Shown piece after piece: positions 1 through 7,277 of a stretch of 16,554 nt of DNA. Numbering within the stretch: position 1 is the stretch's first letter; every line of letters begins with the position of its first letter. The stretch is taken from NCBI GenBank assembly GCA_964594075.1, contig CAZQKW010000064.1:1-16554 (forward strand). Direction: 5' to 3'. The stretch is from CAZQKW01 sp964594075 (GTDB lineage Bacteria; Desulfobacterota; WTBG01; CAIYCZ01). The notes under the pieces were generated by a model. It saw nothing but the letters and a program-made list of their open reading frames with translations. It was not told the DNA's origin and did no database searches. The translations under genes and the position numbers were made by a program.

Positions 1-1
1 A

Positions 2-53
2 CTTTTCATCCCCGCTTACAAAGCGGGGTATTCAAGTTTTGAATTTTCATAAA
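2..53. repeat. 52-bp terminal inverted repeat, left copy, with two tandem hairpins
   Basis: Bases 2-53 are a perfect reverse complement of 16503-16554. The unit holds two hairpins: CCCCGCTT (10-17), loop ACA, AAGCGGGG (21-28); then ATTCAA (30-35), loop GTT, TTGAAT (39-44), followed by TTTCAT. The first is a strong 8-bp GC-rich stem. The second followed by a short T-run looks weakly terminator-like when read rightward. No transposase is nearby. The copies sit at the very edges of the window, so the simplest reading is a dispersed genomic repeat at which the assembly stopped. A MITE/REP-like element is possible. The repeat ends 4 bp before the ATG of the exporter gene. Confidence 0.93.
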
Positions 54-57
54 ATAC

Positions 58-2364
58 ATGAGAGATTCTGCAGCGACCATATTTATGTGCAACCGGCTCT
101 TCTTTTTACTGCTGCCGTTGATTCTCAGCATCGGTGCTTGTTTTATGTGGCCGGCCTTATCTATACAGACCAGCTTTGATGAGTTTGTTCCTCAGGGTCA
201 TCCGTTTACAGTCACGCACAAACATATTGAGAAAATATTCGGCGGTTTGAACCAGGTTTCAATCTTGATTAAAACAACGCGCGGTACCATTTTTAGTTCA
301 GAGGTGCTCAATAAGATTTACCGACTGACCGAGCAGCTTTACCTTCTTGAAGGGGTGAACATTGCCCGTATTGAGGGCATTGCCGCGAGGAAAACCCGCA
401 GGGTTGAGCCGGGACCGAACGGCTTCAAAATCAGACGCCTTATCCCTCAAGAATCGTTATCAGAGCGTGAACTTCAGGACATTCAAAGCTATGTGAAAGG
501 AAATCCCATGCTGGAGGGCATTGTGGTGTCCCCGGACCTGTCCGCACCCCTCATTCAGGCCGACTTTTTTCCTGAAACATCGTCAGTGCATATTTTTAAT
601 AACATCAGAAATCTTACCACTCAGATAGCAGACCCGAACATTGAAATTTATTATGCCGGAAGACCGATTCTTGAGGGGTGGCTTGACTGGCATCTTCCCC
701 GTATGCGCTGGTTGTTCGGTTTGTGCGCGGTGGTGTTGGGTAGTCTCTTGTATGTGGTATTTGGCAGTGTTCGGGCAGTAGCAATTTGTTTTTGCGCTGC
801 ATTGATGGCCGCGCTGTGGGGGCTGGCAGCAGTCCCGCTGCTGGGGTATCATCTCACGCCGGCAACCGTCTTGGTGCCGTTTTTTGTGTTTTCACTGGGC
901 ATCTGTCATAGCGTACAATTCATTAAACGCTATTTTTATGAATCACAGCATGCGGTATCTCGATTGGATGCAGCACGGAATGTTTTCCGGACGTTGCTGG
1001 TGCCGGCCTCGGCCTCACTTATTACCGACAGTATTGGATTTTTTTCGCTGTTGCTTATACCGCTTGATCTCATAAAGGCTCTGGCACTCACGGCAGGTAT
1101 CGGCATCCTCAGTCTTTTTGTATCGGTGATTCTGTTTATTCCCGCGGTACTGTCATATGTGCCGGTGCCTTGTGACCGATGGTGTGGTGCAGTAAACCGC
1201 AGAACCCTCTTTGACCGCCTGCTACCATGGCTTGCAGGCCACATTCAAATGCACCGCAGCGCCATCATTGCGCTCTTCGCACTGCTGGGCATCTGCAGCA
1301 TGGGATGCATGAGATACCTTTCCGTGGGCGATAACCAGCCAGGGTCATCTACCCTGTATCCGGATTCGCACTACAACCGGAGTGCACGGCTGATCACCGA
1401 ACTGTTCAGCAGTGCAGATCCGCTTTATATTTTAGTGCGCGGGACAGTCAATGAGGCGCTGGTCAGCTCCGAAGTGTTACATGAAATGGAATCTCTCCAG
1501 AAACATATCCTTGAACATGTGCCCGGCGCCGTCCGCGCCCGCTCCCTCGTTGAGCATATTAAGGCATTTAATATGATATTTAATGGATTTGACCCCGCAT
1601 TTTTTCGCATACCGCAGCTTGATGCAACTATTGGAGAGTATTTGTTCCTTTACTCAATCGCCGGCTATCCGGGGGATTTTGATTTTCTGTGCGATCGGGA
1701 TTTTACCCATGCAAACATTAGAATAGATATGGGTAATCGCACGACAGCAACAGTGAACACCATTATACATGAAACTGCTGCATGGATTGCAGCCTCCCAC
1801 CGTTCAGCCCGCATAACCTTTGCGTTTCCCGGCGGGCTGGCCGGTATTCAGGCGGCGATTCATGACACAATACGCCGCACCATCCCCTTATCTGTACTGT
1901 GCACCGGACTGGCTCTGTTTGGCTGTGCTTCGCTGTTTCTGCAGAGCATGAGAATTGGATTTATCCTGATGGTGCCGCTGTTACTCAGTCTGGTTTTGAC
2001 GCTTGGCATCATGGGCTTACTGAGCATTCCTCTGACCATCGAGACGCTCCCGCTTGCCTCCCTGGGTATGGGCATTGGCATTGACTACGGTATATACATG
2101 GTTGCAGCAATTCCGCGCGCCTCTATAACCGGTGCAGCAATTCTGCAAACACTGGCAACTTCTGGCAAAGCAGTTTTTTTCAGCGCAGTCTCTATGGCGC
2201 TGTCCTCGTTGCTGCTGGTCTTTTCGCCGGTGCGAATGGATGCAACCCTCGGAACGTGTCTGTCGCTGCTACTTTTTATCAATATGCTTTCAGCTCTGAT
2301 CTTCCTGCCGGCCTTGCTTGCCCGCAACAGTGACAAAGCGCTGCACGTGCAGGGTGCTCCGTAA
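58..2364 (+). CDS. RND/MMPL-family exporter (COG1033-like predicted lipid or hydrophobic-molecule exporter)
   Basis: An inner-membrane proton-driven exporter of the RND superfamily, about 768 residues, the length of a complete two-repeat member. The architecture is a first transmembrane helix (about 13-32), a large periplasmic domain (about 35-212), a helix bundle (about 213-370) containing FSLGICHSVQFI (278-289), a further helix (about 400-418), a second periplasmic domain, and a final bundle (about 620-760) with the hallmark GIGIDYGIYM (672-681; D676 is in the position used for proton relay in this family). The family moves hydrophobic molecules such as hopanoids, sterols or mycolipids; the cargo here is not shown by sequence. 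It heads a run with a LolA-like protein and an outer-membrane barrel, which suggests a trans-envelope route. No Shine-Dalgarno is seen before ATG 58; ATG 85 is an alternative start. The start abuts the terminal repeat, so the true promoter may lie outside the window. Confidence 0.9.
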   Translation: MRDSAATIFMCNRLFFLLLPLILSIGACFMWPALSIQTSFDEFVPQGHPFTVTHKHIEKIFGGLNQVSILIKTTRGTIFSSEVLNKIYRLTEQLYLLEGVNIARIEGIAARKTRRVEPGPNGFKIRRLIPQESLSERELQDIQSYVKGNPMLEGIVVSPDLSAPLIQADFFPETSSVHIFNNIRNLTTQIADPNIEIYYAGRPILEGWLDWHLPRMRWLFGLCAVVLGSLLYVVFGSVRAVAICFCAALMAALWGLAAVPLLGYHLTPATVLVPFFVFSLGICHSVQFIKRYFYESQHAVSRLDAARNVFRTLLVPASASLITDSIGFFSLLLIPLDLIKALALTAGIGILSLFVSVILFIPAVLSYVPVPCDRWCGAVNRRTLFDRLLPWLAGHIQMHRSAIIALFALLGICSMGCMRYLSVGDNQPGSSTLYPDSHYNRSARLITELFSSADPLYILVRGTVNEALVSSEVLHEMESLQKHILEHVPGAVRARSLVEHIKAFNMIFNGFDPAFFRIPQLDATIGEYLFLYSIAGYPGDFDFLCDRDFTHANIRIDMGNRTTATVNTIIHETAAWIAASHRSARITFAFPGGLAGIQAAIHDTIRRTIPLSVLCTGLALFGCASLFLQSMRIGFILMVPLLLSLVLTLGIMGLLSIPLTIETLPLASLGMGIGIDYGIYMVAAIPRASITGAAILQTLATSGKAVFFSAVSMALSSLLLVFSPVRMDATLGTCLSLLLFINMLSALIFLPALLARNSDKALHVQGAP

Positions 2365-2372
2365 TCTAATAT

Positions 2373-2378
2373 GAGGTG
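2373..2378 (+). promoter_or_regulatory. Ribosome binding site GAGGTG that decides the start of the LolA-like gene
   Basis: GAGGTG lies 3 nt before ATG 2382 (5 nt from its GAGG core). An in-frame GTG at 2376 overlaps this motif and has nothing comparable upstream, so ATG 2382 is the better start. From there the protein begins with a clean signal peptide. Confidence 0.7.
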
Positions 2379-2381
2379 TTT

Positions 2382-3245
2382 ATGAACCGGTATATACTTT
2401 GTTTTCTTGCAGCCGCTCTCTGTATTATGCAGACTCCAGCTTCATACAGCCAGGTGAGGCAACCGAGTGACGCCATGACGGCTGATGAGCTTATTAGAAT
2501 CTGGTATGAGATAGAGTTTACCCGTTTTGCTCATGATTATAAAAACTATAACACTTTTTTTCTCATTGACCGCACCGGTGCGCGGCGCGAGCGCAAAGCT
2601 TATCGTTCCCGGATTACCGTGCAAAAAAATGGTATTGATTACAAGGATTTTGCCGTCTTCCTCGCTCCTGCGTCAATCAAGGGGGTGGCTATGCTTACCT
2701 GGACATATCAGGATCCAAATCGGGAACGGGAACAATGGTTATATTTGCCGTCCATGCGCAAAGCCCGGCGCTCATCGCCGGCCGAAGATGACGACAATAC
2801 CCTGGGCACGGTTTTGACCGTTGAGGAAATCACTTCATGGCGCCCTGAACATGAGCGATATCGCCTGCTTGGGAAGCAGGACTTCGCCGGTTACACGTCA
2901 ATTTTTGACAACCAGAAATATTATGCCGGTGAATCCTGTTATGTTATTGAAGCCGTACCTAACCGCAGTACTGCCATACGTTCAAAACGAACGTTCTGGT
3001 TGCGCAAGAAAGACGCATGCTGCCTGTTTCAGGAAGTTTTTGACCGCAACGGCGCATTATACAAAACTATTTTTAGAAAATACGATCTCATCGGCGAAAA
3101 ACAGTATCCCGCAATCGTGCTGGTTGAAGCCCAAGACCTGCGCACACAGGAAAAAACCGTCATCAGGTGCGATACCATAGTATTTGACAGCGGCATAGAT
3201 GAAGCCGAGTTTAGTGTTGATTATTTGCAGCGCATGAAATGGTAG
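2382..3245 (+). CDS. LolA-like outer-membrane lipoprotein-sorting family protein (periplasmic carrier)
   Basis: A secreted protein of 287 residues of the 'outer membrane lipoprotein-sorting protein' family (LolA/LppX-like half-barrel fold, COG2834/PF17131 type). Residues 1-24 form a Sec signal peptide (MNRYI, hydrophobic core, ending near SYSQ). Family hallmarks are GVAMLTW at 101-107, a following DP, WLYLPSMRKARRSSP at 119-133, and GTVLTVEEI at 142-150. Members of this family encoded beside RND exporters are thought to carry hydrophobic molecules across the periplasm rather than lipoproteins; here that is inferred from position. It starts 17 bp after the exporter stop, and its last codons overlap the next gene by 7 bp, so the three genes are almost certainly co-translated. 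It could be called LolA, but the motifs and context fit the RND-associated branch better. Confidence 0.87.
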   Translation: MNRYILCFLAAALCIMQTPASYSQVRQPSDAMTADELIRIWYEIEFTRFAHDYKNYNTFFLIDRTGARRERKAYRSRITVQKNGIDYKDFAVFLAPASIKGVAMLTWTYQDPNREREQWLYLPSMRKARRSSPAEDDDNTLGTVLTVEEITSWRPEHERYRLLGKQDFAGYTSIFDNQKYYAGESCYVIEAVPNRSTAIRSKRTFWLRKKDACCLFQEVFDRNGALYKTIFRKYDLIGEKQYPAIVLVEAQDLRTQEKTVIRCDTIVFDSGIDEAEFSVDYLQRMKW

Positions 3246-4621
3246 TTCAGTATTTACGCAAAACAGCAGCGTGTGTAGTTTTACTGGCACTTCTCAGTTC
3301 TTCCGGATTTGCCGGAGAGGAAGAGAGAGGTTCACTTACCTGGTACTGGAACACTGAGATAGGGAGCCATACTGCTGCCGTTTCAGAACTTATGAAACTG
3401 TATAACAGCCTGCAGATTAAAGGCAGCTATACCTCCCACCGACATCTGTCAGTATTTTTCAACATCAAGAAATTTTATGACAGTGTCTATGATGTGTCAG
3501 GCCGGTATGCGGGGGGTTCGCACCGCACCGCACAAAACAGGGGAAACACGTGGCTTCGGGAGATATTTCTTGATGTTGACTATAAACGGTTGTTTCTGCG
3601 TCTTGGCCGGCAGCAGGTTGTCTGGGGATCATCCGATGGGGTGCGGGCTCTTGACTGCATCAATCCCGGCGACAGCAGATACGCATATCTGGACGATGCC
3701 TCTGAGTATCGCATTCCGCTGTGGATGGCGCGCCTGGAAATAAAACCTGAGACCGATGCCACGCTGCAGCTTTTGTTGATACCTGATTATGAACCAAATA
3801 TCAGTGCCGAACCCGGCGATGTTTTTGTTTTTCGTCCAACTGTTTTGTCTGAAGAACGACTGTCCGCTTTGCCGTCATTTATCCGGGTTACAGAAAAGAA
3901 AAGCACGCCGCTTAATGACTTTCAAAATGGAACCGTTGCCGTGCGCTGGCAGCAGGTGGTTCGCGGCTGGGAATATACTATCAATTACAAATACGGCTAT
4001 GAGGCGTATCCCCGGGGCACCGGTATTTTTTCCCTGCGGAAAAACAGACAACCAACCCTTCTGCTCATTAAAGATTATACCAAGCGCGTTAACTTTTTCG
4101 GTGCGTCGTTTACCAAGGCGGTGCTGAGCGGCTCTCTCAAGGGTCTCACGGTTCGGGGTGAATTTCTTTACACCCGCGGCAAGCCATTTCCCTATGGAAG
4201 AAACGGCCGGGTAGCAGGCAATACGGATATTAATACCTATACGTATATACTGGGTTTTGATAAAATTTATCTGACGGATGTCCTGACCAGTCTGCAACTG
4301 GTTCAATTTATCCATTCGCGGACCACCTATAAGGGTAGCACGCTGTTTTATTTGGCAACATTTGCGCCTCTGCATCGTGTTGAGACCATGGTCACTTTTA
4401 GAATTGCCACTGATTTTTTAGCCGAACGCCTGAAGCCGGAGATGCTCGTGATTTATGACGAGCGCAGCGACTGGCGCATCAGTCCCAAGATAAGTTACGA
4501 GGTGAATAATAATTTGTGGATTTATGCAGGCCTCCATCTATTTTACGGAAAAAGTCATTCTCTTTATGGACAGTTCCAGGATGACAGCATGATATATATA
4601 GGACAAACACTGAGCTTTTAA
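3239..4621 (+). CDS. DUF1302-like outer-membrane beta-barrel protein
   Basis: A 460-residue exported protein. Residues 1-25 are a signal peptide ending in GFA. The mature part has alternating polar/aromatic strands, and the chain ends YIGQTLSF, a terminal amphipathic strand with a final Phe as recognised by the BAM machinery. The segment RLGRQQVVWG...INPGD (121-145) matches the most conserved part of DUF1302/alginate-export-like barrels (R-x-G-R-Q-x-V-x-W-G, then D-x-I-N-P-x-D). DUF1302 genes are commonly neighbours of RND exporters and DUF1329/LolA-like proteins, as here. It overlaps the upstream gene by 7 bp (ATG 3239, upstream stop at 3243-3245). Likely role, inferred: outer-membrane exit or docking point for the exporter's cargo. 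The barrel call is firmer than the exact family. Confidence 0.78.
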   Translation: MVVQYLRKTAACVVLLALLSSSGFAGEEERGSLTWYWNTEIGSHTAAVSELMKLYNSLQIKGSYTSHRHLSVFFNIKKFYDSVYDVSGRYAGGSHRTAQNRGNTWLREIFLDVDYKRLFLRLGRQQVVWGSSDGVRALDCINPGDSRYAYLDDASEYRIPLWMARLEIKPETDATLQLLLIPDYEPNISAEPGDVFVFRPTVLSEERLSALPSFIRVTEKKSTPLNDFQNGTVAVRWQQVVRGWEYTINYKYGYEAYPRGTGIFSLRKNRQPTLLLIKDYTKRVNFFGASFTKAVLSGSLKGLTVRGEFLYTRGKPFPYGRNGRVAGNTDINTYTYILGFDKIYLTDVLTSLQLVQFIHSRTTYKGSTLFYLATFAPLHRVETMVTFRIATDFLAERLKPEMLVIYDERSDWRISPKISYEVNNNLWIYAGLHLFYGKSHSLYGQFQDDSMIYIGQTLSF

Positions 4622-4654
4622 ATATATTAAAACGATTAAAAGGGGGTTGCACCC

Positions 4655-5845
4655 ATGAGGCTTTCGCTGCCGTGTAACTGGGATTTAGAACTTCTTGAAG
4701 CAACCAAAGATTTGCCGGTGTATGACTTTTATGGCGCCATGAATACCACGCCGGTGGGACATGCCCGATCGGCATTCATCATACCCGACGTAGAGCCTGA
4801 GACGGTTATCGCGTTTATTGACCGAGCCCATACATTAGGCCGGGAATTTTCCTATGTGCTCAACGCCCCCAATATGGCAAATCTTGAATTTGATCCGCAC
4901 ATTCACCGGGAACTTCTGAACTATTTCAAATGGCTGGTTGATATCGAGGTTGACACGGTGCATGTTTCCAACCCCTATCTTATGGAGGTGATTCTTGAAC
5001 AGTTTCCGCAGCTTAAAGTCAATGCCTCGGTCATCTGCGGAATTTGTACGCCCGACATGGCCGCTGCGTATCAGCAGATGGGGGTCTCTTCCCTGAATGT
5101 AGGGCTTGAAGTTAATCGCGATTTTGCCGCGCTGCGGGCAATCAGAAAGGCCGTCACCGTGCCGTTGATTATTATTCCGAATCTTGCGGATTTGAGGCAG
5201 TGCCCATTCAGAACCTATCATTACAGTATGCTGGGCCACACCACCCAGGCCAAAACCCCGGAAAAAGCCTGGCGCTCATGGGCAATGGATCCCTGCACGA
5301 TGCAGTGCAATGAAAAGAAGCTGAGTTCGCCGGTTGAACTCATCAAGTCGTGTTTCATCAGGCCGGAGGATTTATTTTATTACGATGATTATATAGACAT
5401 TTATAAACTCTCCGGACGCCATCAAAATACGCCATGGATTACCCGCGCGGCAACGGCATACGCCACGCGCCGTTATGCGGGCAATCTGGTTGATATCCTG
5501 GATACGGTCATTATCAACACAAATCATGCGCAGCAGTTGCACATGGAATTCATCGCCCAGTCTGATGCAGAAATACTTGATGTTGATGAGTTTTATGTGT
5601 GGGGAACAATAAACTATAATGTCTCCGATGTCATTATGATTGACAACCAGCAGCTTGAGGGATTTATTCACCATTTTGTCAATGAACGCTGCGACATCCG
5701 GCGCTGGTGCAGCGAATGCGGCTACTGTGACCAATGGGTTGATAAGGCTATAAAAATAAATCCAGAACTGGCACAAATTTATTTAAACGCGATTCGGGGC
5801 CACCGCAAAGCGCTGCGAACCAGCAAATTTGCAGCAAAACCGTAA
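4655..5845 (+). CDS. U32-family Fe-S protein (UbiU/UbiV/YegQ superfamily), candidate O2-independent hydroxylase component
   Basis: A 396-residue 'peptidase U32' family protein (COG0826). Despite the name, characterised members include UbiU/UbiV (O2-independent ubiquinone hydroxylation with prephenate as oxygen donor) and the RNA hydroxylation proteins RlhA and TrhP; these bind [4Fe-4S] clusters. A TIM-barrel-like start and central strands (VIAFIDRAH, TVHVSNPYLM) lead to a cysteine set C183 (RQCPF), C214, C218 and C233, followed by IRPEDL and KLSGR, the usual position of K-I-E-G-R in U32 proteins. The C-x3-C pair resembles that of UbiV. An extra C-terminal motif, C346-x5-C352-x2-C355-x2-C358, could hold a second cluster. 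AGGGGG (4641-4646) lies 8 nt before the ATG. It sits 33 bp after the barrel gene and about 30 bp before the glycosyltransferase. The substrate is unknown; a carotenoid or other polyprenoid is my inference from context. Confidence 0.88.
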   Translation: MRLSLPCNWDLELLEATKDLPVYDFYGAMNTTPVGHARSAFIIPDVEPETVIAFIDRAHTLGREFSYVLNAPNMANLEFDPHIHRELLNYFKWLVDIEVDTVHVSNPYLMEVILEQFPQLKVNASVICGICTPDMAAAYQQMGVSSLNVGLEVNRDFAALRAIRKAVTVPLIIIPNLADLRQCPFRTYHYSMLGHTTQAKTPEKAWRSWAMDPCTMQCNEKKLSSPVELIKSCFIRPEDLFYYDDYIDIYKLSGRHQNTPWITRAATAYATRRYAGNLVDILDTVIINTNHAQQLHMEFIAQSDAEILDVDEFYVWGTINYNVSDVIMIDNQQLEGFIHHFVNERCDIRRWCSECGYCDQWVDKAIKINPELAQIYLNAIRGHRKALRTSKFAAKP

Positions 5846-5875
5846 TCCATCATACCGGTGGCAGCACGGGAAGCC

Positions 5876-7087
5876 GTGAAGGAGACTAAAAGACGCCGCA
5901 TTCTATTTGTGGTAGAAAATACCACACTTTCGCAGGTGGTGCGCCTTGCAGTGTTGGCGCGCGGGCTGAATCAAGAACAGTACGATGTGCATTTTGCTTC
6001 TTCCGCTTTTGATCCGGTAATCTTTGGCGGCACTGCGTTTCGCCAGTGGCAGATTTTCACCATGGACAAGACAGCGTTCTTATCCGCTGCGGAAAAGGGA
6101 AAATCATTTTATTCAAAGAAACTGCTGCGTCGTTATGTGGATGCGGATGTGGGCGTAATCCGTGCAGTCAATCCCGATATTATTATCGGGGATGCGCGTT
6201 TTTCTCTTGCGGTGAGCGCGCCGCTTACCGGGATGCGGTATGCAGCCCTCATCAATGCGTATTGGAGTCCTTTTGCCGTGCGCGACTCATTCCCGATGCC
6301 TGACCATCCTATCGTGCGGCTGTTGGGCGAAAAACGTGCGGCTCGCTATTTCCCACGGGCGTTCCCTGCGGTATGTGCCCGGTTCGTTAAGCCCTTCAAC
6401 AGGGTGCGGCAGCAATTCGGTCTGCCGCCCGTTGCCAGTTTGCAAGAAATGCTGACATGGGGGGATTTTACTCTGTATCCCGATGCTGCCGAACTTATAC
6501 CTCTTGAGAATTATCCCGGCACCCATATGTTTCTTGGCCCAATTCAATGGTCGCCTGATGTGGCGTTGCCTGAATGGTGGCATATGCTTGATGTGTCGCG
6601 CCCCCTGGTTTATCTCAATATGGGATCATCGGGAAACGTAAAATTACTGCCGGCAATTTTAGAGGGCCTTAACAATCTCCCGGTAACCGTAGTTGCTGCG
6701 ACAGCCGGCAGGTGGAAACCGGCAGTGCATCAGGCGCACATTTACACCGGCGACATGATACCCGGTGATATTGCGGCACGACGTTCGGCACTGGTCATTT
6801 GCAATGGCGGCGCGGGAACCGCCTATCAGGCCTTGCATGAAGGCGTGCCGGTGCTGGGCATCCCGACAAATTTTGATCAGTATTTGGCAATGACTGCTAT
6901 TGAGCAAGCCGGGTGCGGTATTCTGTTGCGCGGAGGAAGCCTGACCCCAGAAAAACTCAGGCGCGCGGTGCTGGCCATGATTGAAAAACCGGATTATTAT
7001 GAAGCGGCGCAGCGAATGAAATCCATATTCAGCCAGTATGATCCCGCAGAACGGTTTAGCGCGTTCCTTGAAAAGACTATAAATTAG
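5876..7087 (+). CDS. GT1-family (UGT/MGT-like) glycosyltransferase, possible carotenoid or polyprenoid glycosyltransferase
   Basis: A cytosolic GT-B fold glycosyltransferase of about 403 residues, without signal or membrane segment. The C-terminal nucleotide-sugar site is clear: ICNGGAGTAYQAL (about 308-320), then HEGVPVLGIPTNFDQYLAM with D334-Q335, matching the G-G-x-G-T...G-V-P...D-Q signature of UDP-glycosyltransferases such as CrtX (zeaxanthin glucosyltransferase) and macrolide/rhamnosyl transferases. The N-terminal RRRILFVVENTTLSQVVR is the usual acceptor-domain opening. Start: GTG 5876 is preceded by GGGAAG; GTG 5858 is possible but has no ribosome site. It follows the U32 gene closely in the same transcript, which suggests the two act in sequence: a hydroxyl is installed, then glycosylated (inference). 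Acceptor and sugar are unknown. It ends the first plus-strand run; its stop lies inside a partial repeat copy. Confidence 0.85.
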   Translation: MKETKRRRILFVVENTTLSQVVRLAVLARGLNQEQYDVHFASSAFDPVIFGGTAFRQWQIFTMDKTAFLSAAEKGKSFYSKKLLRRYVDADVGVIRAVNPDIIIGDARFSLAVSAPLTGMRYAALINAYWSPFAVRDSFPMPDHPIVRLLGEKRAARYFPRAFPAVCARFVKPFNRVRQQFGLPPVASLQEMLTWGDFTLYPDAAELIPLENYPGTHMFLGPIQWSPDVALPEWWHMLDVSRPLVYLNMGSSGNVKLLPAILEGLNNLPVTVVAATAGRWKPAVHQAHIYTGDMIPGDIAARRSALVICNGGAGTAYQALHEGVPVLGIPTNFDQYLAMTAIEQAGCGILLRGGSLTPEKLRRAVLAMIEKPDYYEAAQRMKSIFSQYDPAERFSAFLEKTIN

Positions 7088-7109
7088 CCAAAGATATTTG
7101 AAATTTACG
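7085..7109 (+). repeat. Partial, degenerate copy of the sequence that adjoins the right terminal repeat
   Basis: TAGCCAAAGATA at 7085-7096 recurs exactly at 16483-16494, and both are followed by TTGAAATTTA with a small 2-base difference between. At 16483 this module runs straight into the 52-bp hairpin repeat; at 7085 the hairpins are absent. In both places it lies at or just after a plus-strand stop codon (glycosyltransferase here, comEC there). Confidence 0.6.
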
Positions 7110-7277
7110 TGGCTTTGGATTCATTTGTTCGGGCTCAGTGCTCGCTGGACGGATCGTGGTTTCGCTCCAGCCCGCAACTGCTTTCACCGGAAGCAAAAAA
7201 AAACGATCCTATGATGAGCGCACAATGCTCAGATTTTAACAGCTAATAATCTTAAAACATGCTGAGGAATTATTCAT
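7110..7277 (+). other. Intergenic region with several inverted repeats, upstream of the DUF2141 gene
   Basis: No gene seen. Inverted repeats: CGGGCT 7130-7135 with AGCCCG 7169-7174; GCTGGA 7144-7149 with TCCAGC 7166-7171 (nested, sharing bases with the first pair); GGATCGT 7151-7157 with ACGATCC 7203-7209 (crosses the first pair, so alternative folds); TGCTT 7179-7183 with AAGCA 7191-7195. A run of nine A lies at 7195-7203. There is no T-run after a stem on the plus strand, so no clear rho-independent terminator. GAGGA (7264-7268) is the ribosome site of the next gene. It may be a leader RNA or a decayed element. Confidence 0.4.

Noticed and set aside
2..53. A CRISPR repeat
   Set aside because: There is only one copy at each end in opposite orientation, no spacer array and no cas gene.
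3875..4375. A 166-codon minus-strand open frame inside the barrel gene
   Set aside because: It is antisense to a gene with a signal peptide, conserved motif and C-terminal barrel signature, and shows no motif of its own.
4655..5845. The U32 gene as a collagenase-type protease
   Set aside because: The label is historical. The cysteine set matches Fe-S binding U32 proteins, and no protease active site can be argued from the sequence.
7179..7203. Stem TGCTT/AAGCA followed by nine A as a rho-independent terminator
   Set aside because: The stem is 5 bp and the run is A, not T, on the plus strand; read on the minus strand the T-run precedes the stem. No gene on either strand fits it.
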